DNA from: Virgibacillus_R byunsanensis
Lineage (GTDB): Bacteria > Bacillota > Bacilli > Bacillales > Amphibacillaceae
Reading direction: 5' to 3'
Assembly: GCF_042675965.1 (NCBI RefSeq)
Contig: NZ_JBHTKJ010000007.1
Location: 1-64,000, forward strand
DNA: 64,000 bases
Positions within the stretch are counted from its first letter, which is position 1. Each line of letters begins with the position of its first letter. Below, piece by piece: positions 1 to 7,645 of this stretch. The notes below the pieces were generated by a model. The model was not told where the DNA came from, made no database searches, and saw only the letters and a list, made by a program, of their open reading frames with translations. The translations under genes and the position numbers were made by a program.

Positions 1-211
1 ACGCGCCAGAACGGAATAAACACGCGCCAGAACGGAATAAACACGCGCCAGAACGGAATAAACACGCAGCCAGAACGGAATAAACACGCGCCAGAACGGA
101 ATAAACACGCGCCAGAACGGAATAAACACGCGCCAGAACGGAATAAACACGCGCCAGAACGGAATAAACACGCGCCAGAACGGAATAAACTCGCGCCACA
201 TCTCATGAAAC
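1..211. repeat. 21-bp tandem repeat array, truncated by the window edge
   Basis: Nine near-perfect copies of a 21-bp unit run head to tail from 1 to 190 (first unit 1-21). The fourth copy (64-85) carries one extra A, so the array is not constrained to one reading frame. A degenerate tenth unit occupies 191-211, keeping GCGCC at its start and AAAC at its end, and an eleventh seems to begin at 212. There are no spacers, so this is not CRISPR. The array probably continues left of the window. No gene signal is seen in it. Confidence 0.95.
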
Positions 212-279
212 CCGCGCCGAAGGGTTATCCTTCAACAAGCAGTGATCTTTCCTGTCGAAAAGTTTTCCCACTAAAACAG

Positions 280-307
280 TTGCATTTATAACTTTTTGGT
301 ATATAAT
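280..307 (+). promoter_or_regulatory. Promoter of the ArsP-type permease unit
   Basis: TTGCAT at 280-285 and a perfect TATAAT at 302-307 are separated by 16 bp, a good sigma-A type promoter. The predicted start site falls on or just before the first operator palindrome at 313-334, so a bound repressor would block initiation. The start codon it serves is at 562, which leaves a long leader of about 250 nt containing a second operator copy. Confidence 0.6.
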
Positions 308-312
308 AACAT

Positions 313-334
313 TAAATCAAATATATTTGATTTA
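313..334. promoter_or_regulatory. Operator palindrome, copy 1
   Basis: A perfect 22-bp inverted repeat, TAAATCAA-N6-TTGATTTA, lies immediately downstream of the -10 box. Its ATCAA...TTGAT half-sites resemble sites bound by ArsR/SmtB family repressors of Gram-positive bacteria, which fits an ArsP-type permease. The regulator itself is not in the window. Confidence 0.65.
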
Positions 335-391
335 TAGAAGTGATTACAGAGTTGAAATTAAATAAAGGAACTTCTAGTGATCGAAATACGC

Positions 392-411
392 TTGATCAAA
401 CGTTTGATCAA
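392..411. promoter_or_regulatory. 20-bp perfect palindrome in the leader
   Basis: A perfect palindrome TTGATCAA-ACGT-TTGATCAA sits between the two ArsR-like operators. Its half-site TTGATCAA shares ATCAA/TTGAT with the flanking operators but has a 4-bp centre. It may be a third regulator site or an RNA hairpin; the sequence does not decide. Confidence 0.45.
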
Positions 412-468
412 ATTTTTTATACAGTACAGTACATTAATAAAAGGTGATCTAGTATATTTTTTTCAAAA

Positions 469-490
469 TAAATCAACTTAATTTGATTTA
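469..490. promoter_or_regulatory. Operator palindrome, copy 2
   Basis: TAAATCAA-N6-TTGATTTA again, with exactly the half-sites and 6-bp spacing of 313-334 but a different centre (CTTAAT). Conservation of both arms with a changed centre is what a duplicated protein-binding site looks like. It lies 71 bp before the permease start codon, compatible with looping or roadblock repression. Confidence 0.65.
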
Positions 491-561
491 ATGCTAAAAC
501 AGCGTGCTTATATATTTTTACACAATACATCAAAAAAAATTGATTAAAAGGAGGCACTAAG

Positions 562-1422
562 ATGGAAACATTAAAAAGCTTTTTATTTATTGCTCTTGAA
601 TTAACAGCTTTATTTTTCATCATCACATTCGCCCTAAGTGCACTTCAAGCCTACATTCCATACAAAAAAATCGAGGGTTATCTTAGTCAGAGCAATACAT
701 GGGTGGGAATTATTGCTGCCTTAGTTTTCGCTTTTATTACACCATTCTGCTCATGCTCAACCATACCCGTTATTGTAAATATGCTTCGGAAAAATATGCC
801 ATTTTCGATTACAATGATCTTTCTATTCGCATCACCAGTCCTTGACCCGACCATCCTTACCCTTATGGGCGTCATCCTTGGCTGGAAAGTAGCGATCATC
901 TACACCGTGGTTACAGCAGTATTCTCAGTCATTGTCGGACTCACATTAAACAAACTGGGCTTTTCCCGCTACGTCAAAAACGTCACAATGACCGGGTATG
1001 AAGAGGAAGAAAAGAAATTCAACTGGAAAAACGCCTGGAACGAAACGCTGACTTTAATGAAAACAGTGTATCCCTATTTACTCATTGGTGCAGGAATCGG
1101 CGCAGTCATTCACGGATTAATGCCAACCGAATGGATCTCACAGTGGCTTGGCCAGGAATCATGGTGGATCGTTCCAATTGCGGCAGTCATCGGAATCCCG
1201 TTATACATTCGCCTTTCGAGCATGATCCCCATATCACATGTGTTTATCATGAAAGGAATGGCGCTCGGGCCAGTCATGGCAATGATGATCAGTTCAGCGG
1301 GAGCGAGCCTGCCAGAATTAATTCTCTTAAAATCAATCTTTCAAAAACAACTAGTCATCGCGTTCGTAGCATCTGTTATAAGCTTGGCGACCATTTCAGG
1401 ATTTATCTTTTACCTAGTTTAA
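562..1422 (+). CDS. ArsP-type permease (COG0701, DUF318 family)
   Basis: A 286-residue polytopic membrane protein. The first third holds the family hallmark PFCSCSTIPV (about residues 67-76) followed by a second hydrophobic block; a hydrophilic loop near 145-160 (EEEEKKFNWK) separates the two permease halves. Members of this family include ArsP, which exports trivalent organoarsenicals through the conserved cysteines, and uncharacterised relatives. An AAAGGAGG site precedes the ATG at the right distance. The two ArsR-like operators upstream and the Cys-rich small gene behind it support a metal(loid)-responsive unit. The substrate is not shown by the sequence; arsenical export is inferred. Confidence 0.85.
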   Translation: METLKSFLFIALELTALFFIITFALSALQAYIPYKKIEGYLSQSNTWVGIIAALVFAFITPFCSCSTIPVIVNMLRKNMPFSITMIFLFASPVLDPTILTLMGVILGWKVAIIYTVVTAVFSVIVGLTLNKLGFSRYVKNVTMTGYEEEEKKFNWKNAWNETLTLMKTVYPYLLIGAGIGAVIHGLMPTEWISQWLGQESWWIVPIAAVIGIPLYIRLSSMIPISHVFIMKGMALGPVMAMMISSAGASLPELILLKSIFQKQLVIAFVASVISLATISGFIFYLV

Positions 1423-1440
1423 CGATGGGAGGTGACGAGA

Positions 1441-1551
1441 ATGAAAGACTTACTTGCTAAGATATTCAAAACAGACAGTAAAACAGACTGCTGTGACATA
1501 AAAATTGAAGAAGTAAAGAAAGAGGTTGAGCCTTGTTGCCAGGAAAACTAA
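1441..1551 (+). CDS. Small Cys-rich protein of the permease unit
   Basis: A 36-residue ORF starting 18 nt after the permease stop, with a strong GGGAGGTGA ribosome site. It has two vicinal cysteine pairs, one mid-protein (DCCDIKIEEVK) and one near the C terminus (EPCCQEN), in an otherwise charged peptide with no membrane segment. Vicinal cysteines are well suited to bind As(III) or thiophilic metals, so a metallochaperone or sensor role next to the permease is plausible but inferred. I do not know a characterised homologue. Confidence 0.7.
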   Translation: MKDLLAKIFKTDSKTDCCDIKIEEVKKEVEPCCQEN

Positions 1552-1679
1552 CCTATCTGTTTATATTTCATGAAATGGTGAAAATTAGTATTAATAGTAT
1601 AGATAAAGTAGGGAAAATGGACAGAAATAAAAATATGGAATATTATAAAAATAGTATAAAAAATAATGAGGTGGTAAAG

Positions 1680-1850
1680 ATGGCAGCTATTCCTCAACCA
1701 AGAGAAGTTGACCAAACGACACCTATGAAACGACACGCTAATAAGGTAAACAAGAATAAAAGAAAGAATGCATTGGAGATTTCAGAGTCCATTGGTGTAT
1801 ACGGTGCATTTAACCGGACACTATCCGATCTCCACAAGCAAGGTAAATAG
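1680..1850 (+). CDS. Small hypothetical protein, 56 residues
   Basis: A short basic ORF with a convincing GAGGTGG ribosome site at 1669-1675 ahead of the ATG at 1680. The frame stays open further upstream but has no ribosome site there. The product is rich in Lys, Asn and Arg (KVNKNKRKN) with no signal peptide, membrane segment or recognisable domain. It sits between the Cys-rich gene and a very strong terminator hairpin, so it may be the last gene of the permease transcript. Function unknown. Confidence 0.45.
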   Translation: MAAIPQPREVDQTTPMKRHANKVNKNKRKNALEISESIGVYGAFNRTLSDLHKQGK

Positions 1851-1851
1851 C

Positions 1852-1968
1852 ATGTATTTTATTCTTGACGGACAACAAATAGATATGGAAGACATTACGA
1901 TTCATTGGCAGAACTCCCCTTATTTCAATGAGGGGAGTTCTGCCAAGGCCTTTTTTAAATATTTGTAA
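1852..1968 (+). CDS. Doubtful 38-residue ORF overlapping a terminator
   Basis: An ATG directly after the preceding stop opens a 38-codon frame (begins MYFILDGQQIDMEDI). Its second half is the perfect 16-bp stem of the hairpin at 1905-1946, so a full mRNA would rarely be made. There is no clear Shine-Dalgarno site. It could be a translationally coupled small protein, but more likely it is non-coding 3' end sequence. Confidence 0.2.
   Translation: MYFILDGQQIDMEDITIHWQNSPYFNEGSSAKAFFKYL
1905..1957 (+). terminator. Strong intrinsic terminator
   Basis: A perfect 16-bp inverted repeat (1905-1920 with 1931-1946, 10-nt loop) is followed within a few bases by a run of six T at 1951-1956. It closes the permease/small-gene transcription unit. 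Confidence 0.85.
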
Positions 1969-2215
1969 ATTCAAGGGTTATGGTCTAGTTCACCGAACGT
2001 ACAGAAGCACGTAGATGTTTGTCTTATTTTAACGACAACTGGTTAATGACAGAGGTAAACTTAAAAATCCTGCTTTTTGTGCATAACATCTAATCTCCGA
2101 GCACCCCACCCACAAAAAATCCTCCAAAAGAACCAAGAAGTAATCTATAATAGAATAAACACTACATACATAACCAACGCAAAAAACATAGACAGTACCA
2201 AAGAGGAGGATTCTT

Positions 2216-4684
2216 ATGCCTATCCAACCGAAATTCCAAATAGGTCGTAAAGAGCGGAAATATTTTGCCACCAAGCAATTTACCGACCGGAACATTCCAA
2301 GAGAATTATTTCTGCATAAAGTTAACGCAATCAAAAATAGAACCGCGGAAGAAGCGAATCATGATGTGATCATGTACTACGGGGTGGGTGGAATTGGGAA
2401 GTCCAGTCTGCAAAAACAGTTAAAAATTGAGTTACTTGAAAATGACCCCAACGCTTTATATACAGCCATTGATTTTAAAGACAGTAACTTCCACACTCCG
2501 GCCAGGGCATTGCTGGAACTGGTTCGGGAGGTTACCTTTAAACATAAAATAACGTTCCCACACTTTGAGATTGCTTATTCTATCTACTTTTATAAACGAA
2601 ATCCAGACATAACCTTTAATGAGAAAAAACTTCCATTTGAAAAAGAACTCGGCATCCTTGGCGATGTAATTAGTGTACTGGATGGCATGGGGATTGCTGG
2701 GACGATTTCGGGTATCGTTGGAAAAGTTTATGATACGAAGAAGAATTGGAACCTCAATAAAGAAGTCAAAGGCCATTTGAAAGATCTTGAAAATCTCACA
2801 GTCCAAGAAATCGAAGAGCAGCTCGTCGCCTTTTTTGCATATGACATCCAAAAAGCGATTGAGAAACACCTGATCCCAAGTACTGTAATATTCCTCGACA
2901 CGTTCGAAGCACTCTGGTCAGGACTGAGCAACAAAGCAACCGTACATACGAAAGACAAATGGGTGAGAGATTTAATCGGATCATTGCCGAACGTACTATT
3001 CGTAATTTGTGGCAGGGAGTATTTGGAGTGGGAAAAATATGATAGCGACTGGAAGGACATTTTAGATCATCATATCATTGAAAACCTTGATCATCATGAT
3101 GCCGCTCACTTTTTGGAAAACTGCGGGGTCGCCGAGGAAGCTATTCGCAATAAAATGATTTCTTCTAGTAGCGGGCATCCGTATCATTTGGATTTATCAG
3201 TAGATACATATTTTGAAATGAAGAATCGGGGCGAGGCAATACATGTAGAAAATTTCGGTTCCAATCAACGTGAAATTCTCGACCGTTTTTTGCAGTATTT
3301 AACCGATGAAGAAATCGAAACGTTGAAAATTATGTCCATACCAAGATTCTACAACAAGGAGATTTTTGCTCACCTGATAGCTGAGCATCCCACCGGATAT
3401 CCAGTGACAAAGTATGATGACTTTAACAAGTTCTCTTTTATTACAAAAGAAAACGATAAACTGTTTATTCATGCACTAATGCGCCAAGGAATGCTCGATT
3501 ATACGAGTAAGGATTTGGATGAACACGTACATCAAACGATGGCTGAACACTATGACGAAAAATTCACTGAATACGCTGCAACCACTATTAACAAAGAAAA
3601 AGAAGTGCAAGTTCTCGGGGAGAGTATCTTCCACCGGAAAGCTTTTATGAAACAAGATGCCTTTATACACTGGTTGTCTCACGACTGCCTCCCAACATTA
3701 CAAAAATTACAGCTCCGCGGAGAGTCACGTTTTTTACGGGAAACGTTAGGGAACTTATACGAGGATTTAGGGGCACGAGACCTAGGCATCTCACTCCTGC
3801 AAATTTTAATCGATATGGTCCACCTGAACGGGGAGTATAAACGTGCAATCGCTATGATTGATGACTATTTTTCAGGAACCAACAGGCTTGAATCCAAGCA
3901 AGCGGCACATCTTGCTATCCGAAAAGTACATCACCAAATGTTCTTTATGCCGGTAGACCCGTTAATCCAAGAACTTTTACAATTAGAAGCGGATCTTAGA
4001 GCGAAAAATTGGCCCGCGCAATATAACGAGTTACTGTTCATGCTCGGTGGGAATTTAGGCGTATTGTCAGGTGATCTAACATTCAGCCGTAAATGGTTGA
4101 TCAAATCGATTCGGCACGCCGAGCAAACAGAGCAAAACAACTACCTTTGCCGGTCGCTCCGGAAATACACCGACATTCTAAAAGAGTACGGACACCTCAG
4201 CTGGGCAAGAGCGTTTTGTGAAAAAGGAATAGAAGTAGCTAGAAATAGTGGATATGAGCGTTACGAAGCCATTCTTATATGCACTTTAGGTGACATTTAT
4301 CGTATGGAAAAGAAATACGAAGTTGCCGAAGATCTATTCGAAAAAGCAATGAAAATGATCAAAAAGGTAGGCATCAAAGGATGGGAAGGCCACATTCATT
4401 CCTCATATGCCGAATTAAACTATCAAAAAGGCGACTACCAAGGGTCTGTAAATAAATACCAGGAAGCCTTGGAAATATACAAGAACATCCAGCAAAAGTG
4501 GGGCCTGATTCAAGCTAATATCGGACTGGAGCGATGCAAACTTAAAGGAGTTACAGTAGAATCAGAACATCCTTTTGACTACTGGAAAAATGAAGCTAAA
4601 CGACTTAAGTATAGAAGAGAGCAGAGGCTAATAGAAGAAACGATAAGCGGAGAAACTAGTATAGTACCATTGATATTTTTATAG
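2216..4684 (+). CDS. STAND-type NTPase with C-terminal TPR-like repeats
   Basis: An 822-residue protein. A Walker A motif GVGGIGKS lies at residues 56-63, Walker B VIFLDTFEAL at 224-233, a sensor-like CGRE at 265-268 and a GHPYHLDL block near 320-327 that matches the GxP motif of STAND ATPases. A winged-helix-like region follows, and the C-terminal third (about 600-790) is helical with TPR-type repeats (GDIYRMEKKYEVAEDLFEKA; ELNYQKGDYQGSVNKYQEAL). STAND proteins are signal-operated switches, used in regulation and in anti-phage or cell-death systems. No nuclease, protease, TIR or DNA-binding effector is visible at either end, and no neighbour looks like an effector. Start supported by GAGGAGG 9 nt upstream. 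Role unknown. Confidence 0.75.
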   Translation: MPIQPKFQIGRKERKYFATKQFTDRNIPRELFLHKVNAIKNRTAEEANHDVIMYYGVGGIGKSSLQKQLKIELLENDPNALYTAIDFKDSNFHTPARALLELVREVTFKHKITFPHFEIAYSIYFYKRNPDITFNEKKLPFEKELGILGDVISVLDGMGIAGTISGIVGKVYDTKKNWNLNKEVKGHLKDLENLTVQEIEEQLVAFFAYDIQKAIEKHLIPSTVIFLDTFEALWSGLSNKATVHTKDKWVRDLIGSLPNVLFVICGREYLEWEKYDSDWKDILDHHIIENLDHHDAAHFLENCGVAEEAIRNKMISSSSGHPYHLDLSVDTYFEMKNRGEAIHVENFGSNQREILDRFLQYLTDEEIETLKIMSIPRFYNKEIFAHLIAEHPTGYPVTKYDDFNKFSFITKENDKLFIHALMRQGMLDYTSKDLDEHVHQTMAEHYDEKFTEYAATTINKEKEVQVLGESIFHRKAFMKQDAFIHWLSHDCLPTLQKLQLRGESRFLRETLGNLYEDLGARDLGISLLQILIDMVHLNGEYKRAIAMIDDYFSGTNRLESKQAAHLAIRKVHHQMFFMPVDPLIQELLQLEADLRAKNWPAQYNELLFMLGGNLGVLSGDLTFSRKWLIKSIRHAEQTEQNNYLCRSLRKYTDILKEYGHLSWARAFCEKGIEVARNSGYERYEAILICTLGDIYRMEKKYEVAEDLFEKAMKMIKKVGIKGWEGHIHSSYAELNYQKGDYQGSVNKYQEALEIYKNIQQKWGLIQANIGLERCKLKGVTVESEHPFDYWKNEAKRLKYRREQRLIEETISGETSIVPLIFL

Positions 4685-4699
4685 AAATTTACGTAGAGG

Positions 4700-4725
4700 A
4701 GGAATCTTAGGGTTCCTTCTTTTTA
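4700..4725 (+). terminator. Terminator after the STAND NTPase gene
   Basis: A 7-bp stem with one G-U pair (4700-4706 with 4711-4717, loop TTAG) is followed by a T-rich tail. It lies 16 bp after the NTPase stop codon. Confidence 0.65.
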
Positions 4726-4727
4726 GT

Positions 4728-4992
4728 CTAGGAAATTATAAAATTTGGAGACTCTGGATAATTTATTGACTGTGTAAGCCACATCCAGCTCCAGCGCCCA
4801 ACGACTAGTGTGCTTCCTTATCCTCCTTTCGATAAGTCAACATCGATTCGCTTTCGCTCTTCGTGTTTCCTTTATCTCACGCGGATATGGAAGATCGACT
4901 AAAACCATCGCTTTGCGCGGAAACGTCGACCCACCCGCGATGCGCGGGCGCAGCCCATACGTCGCTAAACGGGCGCTTACGCTTTTGTTCTT
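4728..4992. repeat. Interspersed non-coding repeat, copy 1
   Basis: About 265 bp whose sequence returns in the same orientation at 5534-5785. Shared blocks include CTAGGAAATTATAAAATTTG at the start, CTTCCTTATCCTCC and GATAAGTCAACATCGA in the middle, and CCACCCGCGATGCGCGGGCG near the end. The GC-rich CGATGCGCGGGCG part can form a hairpin and contrasts with the AT-rich surroundings. The short open frames inside differ between copies, so they are not genes. No transposase is present; it may be a non-autonomous element or a genome-wide intergenic repeat. Confidence 0.85.
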
Positions 4993-5062
4993 ATTTTGAA
5001 GAAGTGTGAATACAATAGGTTATATGAAATCTATTAAATCAAATAGTTGACGAGGGGGCGGA

Positions 5063-5434
5063 ATGTTGAAAAAGAAAGTTATTATTATTACCCTAGTTGC
5101 ATTACTTTTCGGAAGTGGAGTGACATATGCTGCAGCAAATAATTATTATAGTAAATTATTAGCTGGTCAACAGGGACAAATGAAAGACATCATAGAGGAA
5201 AAATATGACGAGCGCAGTAGTGAGGTAGGAGAGCAAGTTCATCATGATATGGTTATGTTCGTTTCAACTGAACGAGATCGAATCCTTAAGGAAGCACAAG
5301 CTTATCTGAAAACAAAGATGGACATGGATCAAAAAGAACGTATGAATGAACATTCGCAGGCGATCCAGGATGAATCAGAACGTATCCTTAGAGAACTGAA
5401 ATTAAAGATTGATGAACTTACAGAAGGTGAATAA
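5063..5434 (+). CDS. Exported coiled-coil protein of unknown function
   Basis: A 123-residue protein with a clear N-terminal signal sequence (positively charged MLKKK, then a hydrophobic stretch ending GVTYAAA near residue 25) and a highly charged helical remainder (about 35-123) with heptad-like spacing, ending DELTEGE. It lacks cysteines and any domain I recognise. It may be released, or remain anchored by the signal segment. A GAGGGGG ribosome site lies just upstream. It is a single gene closed by the terminator at 5494-5530 and flanked by the two copies of the ~260-bp repeat. Function unknown. Confidence 0.7.
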   Translation: MLKKKVIIITLVALLFGSGVTYAAANNYYSKLLAGQQGQMKDIIEEKYDERSSEVGEQVHHDMVMFVSTERDRILKEAQAYLKTKMDMDQKERMNEHSQAIQDESERILRELKLKIDELTEGE

Positions 5435-5493
5435 GCTGTACACTACCTACATTAGATAAACTGGATTTCGGGTTTGATGAGAGACGAGAATAG

Positions 5494-5530
5494 AGACCTA
5501 TCTGCTTAAAAGCGGAAGGTCTATTTTTAT
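5494..5530 (+). terminator. Terminator after the coiled-coil gene
   Basis: AGACCT (5494-5499) pairs with AGGTCT (5517-5522) around a smaller inner hairpin, followed by ATTTTTAT. It lies about 60 bp after the stop codon. Confidence 0.65.
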
Positions 5531-5533
5531 ATT

Positions 5534-5785
5534 CTAGGAAATTATAAAATTTGGAGCCTGTGGATAATTTATTGACTGTGTAAGCCGCGTTCAGCTCCAG
5601 CGCCCGTGCTGTTAGTGGACTTCCTTATCCTCCTTACGATAAGTCAACATCGAATCGCTTACGCTCTTCGTGTTTCCTTTAAGGAAGATCGACTAACTTC
5701 GCCGCTTTGCGCGGCAACGTCGATCCACCCGCGATGCGCGGGCGCAGCCCATACGTCGCTAAACGGTCGCTTGCGCCTTTGTTCT
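5534..5785. repeat. Interspersed non-coding repeat, copy 2
   Basis: About 252 bp, a direct repeat of 4728-4992 with substitutions and a short deletion in the middle (the TATCTCACGCGGATATGG part of copy 1 is reduced). Like copy 1 it begins a few bases after a terminator, suggesting insertion or retention in 3' intergenic positions. Confidence 0.85.
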
Positions 5786-6046
5786 ATTACCAACTTAAGC
5801 TAACAAGGATACAATTGAACAAGCTTTTCTTATGTATGTATGGATACAACTAAGCAAACAATAACAAAGCAATGGAATTAAAATCGATTTGGGCTATCTA
5901 TAAAGCCCCAGTATTCATACAAATAGACTCATAATTCCATATTTCATGAATTGAAGAGCAAAATACGGCCACATGATTCCTCAAGCCCTGATATGCCTAG
6001 CAAAACCAACATTGAGTAGCAAATCATAATTTGGTATAAAGGAGAA
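5786..6046. other. Intergenic stretch before the APC permease
   Basis: With the repeat before it, this is part of a 680-bp gap without a conventional gene. A short GGGCTATCTATAAAGCCC hairpin lies near 5890-5907. I looked for T-box hallmarks such as GGGTGGTACCGCG and did not find them. No confident promoter could be assigned. Confidence 0.4.
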
Positions 6047-6103
6047 GTGAATAATTCGACAAGTCACAGGCATCACTCGGAATTTGTCGGAAAGAAAAAA
6101 TAA
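6047..6103 (+). promoter_or_regulatory. Possible 18-codon leader peptide with His run
   Basis: A GTG frame encoding 18 residues, MNNSTSHRHHSEFVGKKK when read from an initiator Met, ends at TAA 6101-6103; that stop overlaps the ribosome site of the permease gene. AAAGGAG lies only 2 nt before the GTG, closer than usual, which weakens the call. Three histidines in four positions (HRHH) next to an amino acid permease would fit translation-coupled sensing, but this is speculative. Confidence 0.25.
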
Positions 6104-6115
6104 AGGAGTCGAAGC

Positions 6116-7597
6116 ATGAAAGAGCGACCGAAAAATATGGAAGAAAGAACGACGCTTAAAAAATCATTAAAGGCACACTGGGTATGGGCAATCGCCCTAG
6201 GATCCTCAATTGGTTGGGGGGCATTTGTTCAGCCAACGACCTGGATGGCAGCTGCAGGACCGTTAGGGGTAATACTCGGGTTTGTAATTGGTGCATTATT
6301 AATGATGCTAATTGCCGTAAGTTATGGATTTCTTATAAAAAGTTTCCCGGTATCAGGTGGGGAATTTGCCTATTCGTATATTAGTTTAGGCCGTACACAC
6401 GCTTTTATCAGCGGATGGTTTTTAACACTTGGGTACATATGTATTGTCGCACTCAACGCATCGGCATTTGCATTAATGTTTAAATTTGTTTTCCCAGCAC
6501 TAATCGAAAATTTACATTTATATCAAATCGCTGGATGGGACGTTTATGGAATGGAAATTATTATAGCATCCGTTGCCCTTGGCGTATTTGGATTTCTTAA
6601 TATAAAAGGAACAGGCTTAACAGGCCGCATGCAATTTATTTTCTGTAGCATCATGATTATTGGGGTTGTTGCGATAACATTTTTAGTAGGAGCACAACCT
6701 GGCGCGGGACTTTCAAACGTTGGTCCACTATTCCCAGCAGAAACAACAGCATTTGCAGCAATTATTTCGATTGTAGCCATTGCACCATGGGCATATGTTG
6801 GGTTTGACAATATTCCACAGGCTGCAGAGGAATTTAAATTCTCATCAAAAAAAGCATTCACATTAATTATTCTAGCGATTGTTTTCGCAGCAGTACTTTA
6901 CAGTCTTATGATCCTTGCAACCGCAATGACACAGCCTTGGCAAGGTCTAGTAGCAGAAGGCCAAGTATGGGGCACAGGGGCTGCGATGCAGGAAACACTA
7001 GGTACTATGGGACTAGTTATTTTAGTAACAGCACTAACGATGGGTATTTTCACCGGCTTAAATGGTTTTATCATCTCATCAAGCCGGTTACTTTTCGCTA
7101 TGTCTCGTGCCAAAATCTTACCAGAAGCATTTTCAAAGCTACATCCCAAACACAAGACACCATATGTCGGAATTATTTTCACGGTGATCATTTCAATGTT
7201 CGCACCATGGTTTGGCCGTGACGCATTGTTATGGGTGGTAGACATGTCATCAATCGGTGTCACGATTGCCTATTTCTATACATGTTTTACCGCATTTTCA
7301 TTATTTAGAATGAATAAAGATACTAACTTTAACCCCGAAAAACATACCGTATCACCATTGAAAAAAGTTATTTCAGCAGTCGGTATGCTAGCAAGTTTAA
7401 CATTCTTATCACTCTTATTAATTCCTGGATCACCAGCATTCTTAGGAATCGAATCGAGAATCGCATTAGGTGCCTGGATTGTACTCGGTATCATCTTCTA
7501 TCTTGTAAAACGGAAGGAATTCAATAACATACCAAAAGAAGAACTGAATTATCTTATCTTAGGGAATAAGGAAATTTTGGCGAAGAATAGAGAATAA
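6116..7597 (+). CDS. APC superfamily amino acid permease
   Basis: A 493-residue integral membrane protein with about 12 hydrophobic segments. It begins with a short cytoplasmic tail, then the APC-type first helix GSSIGWGAFVQPTTW, which carries the Gly-rich substrate-binding break of this superfamily. Later helices hold PVSGGEFAYSY and the conserved loop ISSSRLLFAMSRAKILPEAF, typical of amino acid/polyamine/organocation transporters. Substrate specificity cannot be read from the sequence. The start is supported by AAAGGAG 7 nt upstream. It is a single gene facing the convergent protease gene. Confidence 0.85.
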   Translation: MKERPKNMEERTTLKKSLKAHWVWAIALGSSIGWGAFVQPTTWMAAAGPLGVILGFVIGALLMMLIAVSYGFLIKSFPVSGGEFAYSYISLGRTHAFISGWFLTLGYICIVALNASAFALMFKFVFPALIENLHLYQIAGWDVYGMEIIIASVALGVFGFLNIKGTGLTGRMQFIFCSIMIIGVVAITFLVGAQPGAGLSNVGPLFPAETTAFAAIISIVAIAPWAYVGFDNIPQAAEEFKFSSKKAFTLIILAIVFAAVLYSLMILATAMTQPWQGLVAEGQVWGTGAAMQETLGTMGLVILVTALTMGIFTGLNGFIISSSRLLFAMSRAKILPEAFSKLHPKHKTPYVGIIFTVIISMFAPWFGRDALLWVVDMSSIGVTIAYFYTCFTAFSLFRMNKDTNFNPEKHTVSPLKKVISAVGMLASLTFLSLLLIPGSPAFLGIESRIALGAWIVLGIIFYLVKRKEFNNIPKEELNYLILGNKEILAKNRE

Positions 7598-7645
7598 ATA
7601 AAGGGGACTGTCTCCCATCTATGCGTCGGGTGGGGGAACATTTCC

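Noticed and set aside
1..190. CRISPR array
   Set aside because: Units are directly adjacent with no spacers and no cas genes are near.
340..447. 35-codon GTG frame between the two operators
   Set aside because: No proper ribosome site, and most of it is the palindromic regulatory leader; no family resemblance.
4808..4999. Open frames inside the ~260-bp repeats (also 5606-5803)
   Set aside because: The two repeat copies do not preserve the same protein or ends; no ribosome sites.
5786..6115. T-box riboswitch upstream of the permease
   Set aside because: The conserved T-box sequence and a terminator/antiterminator pair were not found.
7602..7616. GGGGACTGTCTCCC motif, with a similar one at 10198-10209, as an insertion-element end
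   Set aside because: Too short, only two loose copies, and no transposase; left as a possible minor intergenic motif.
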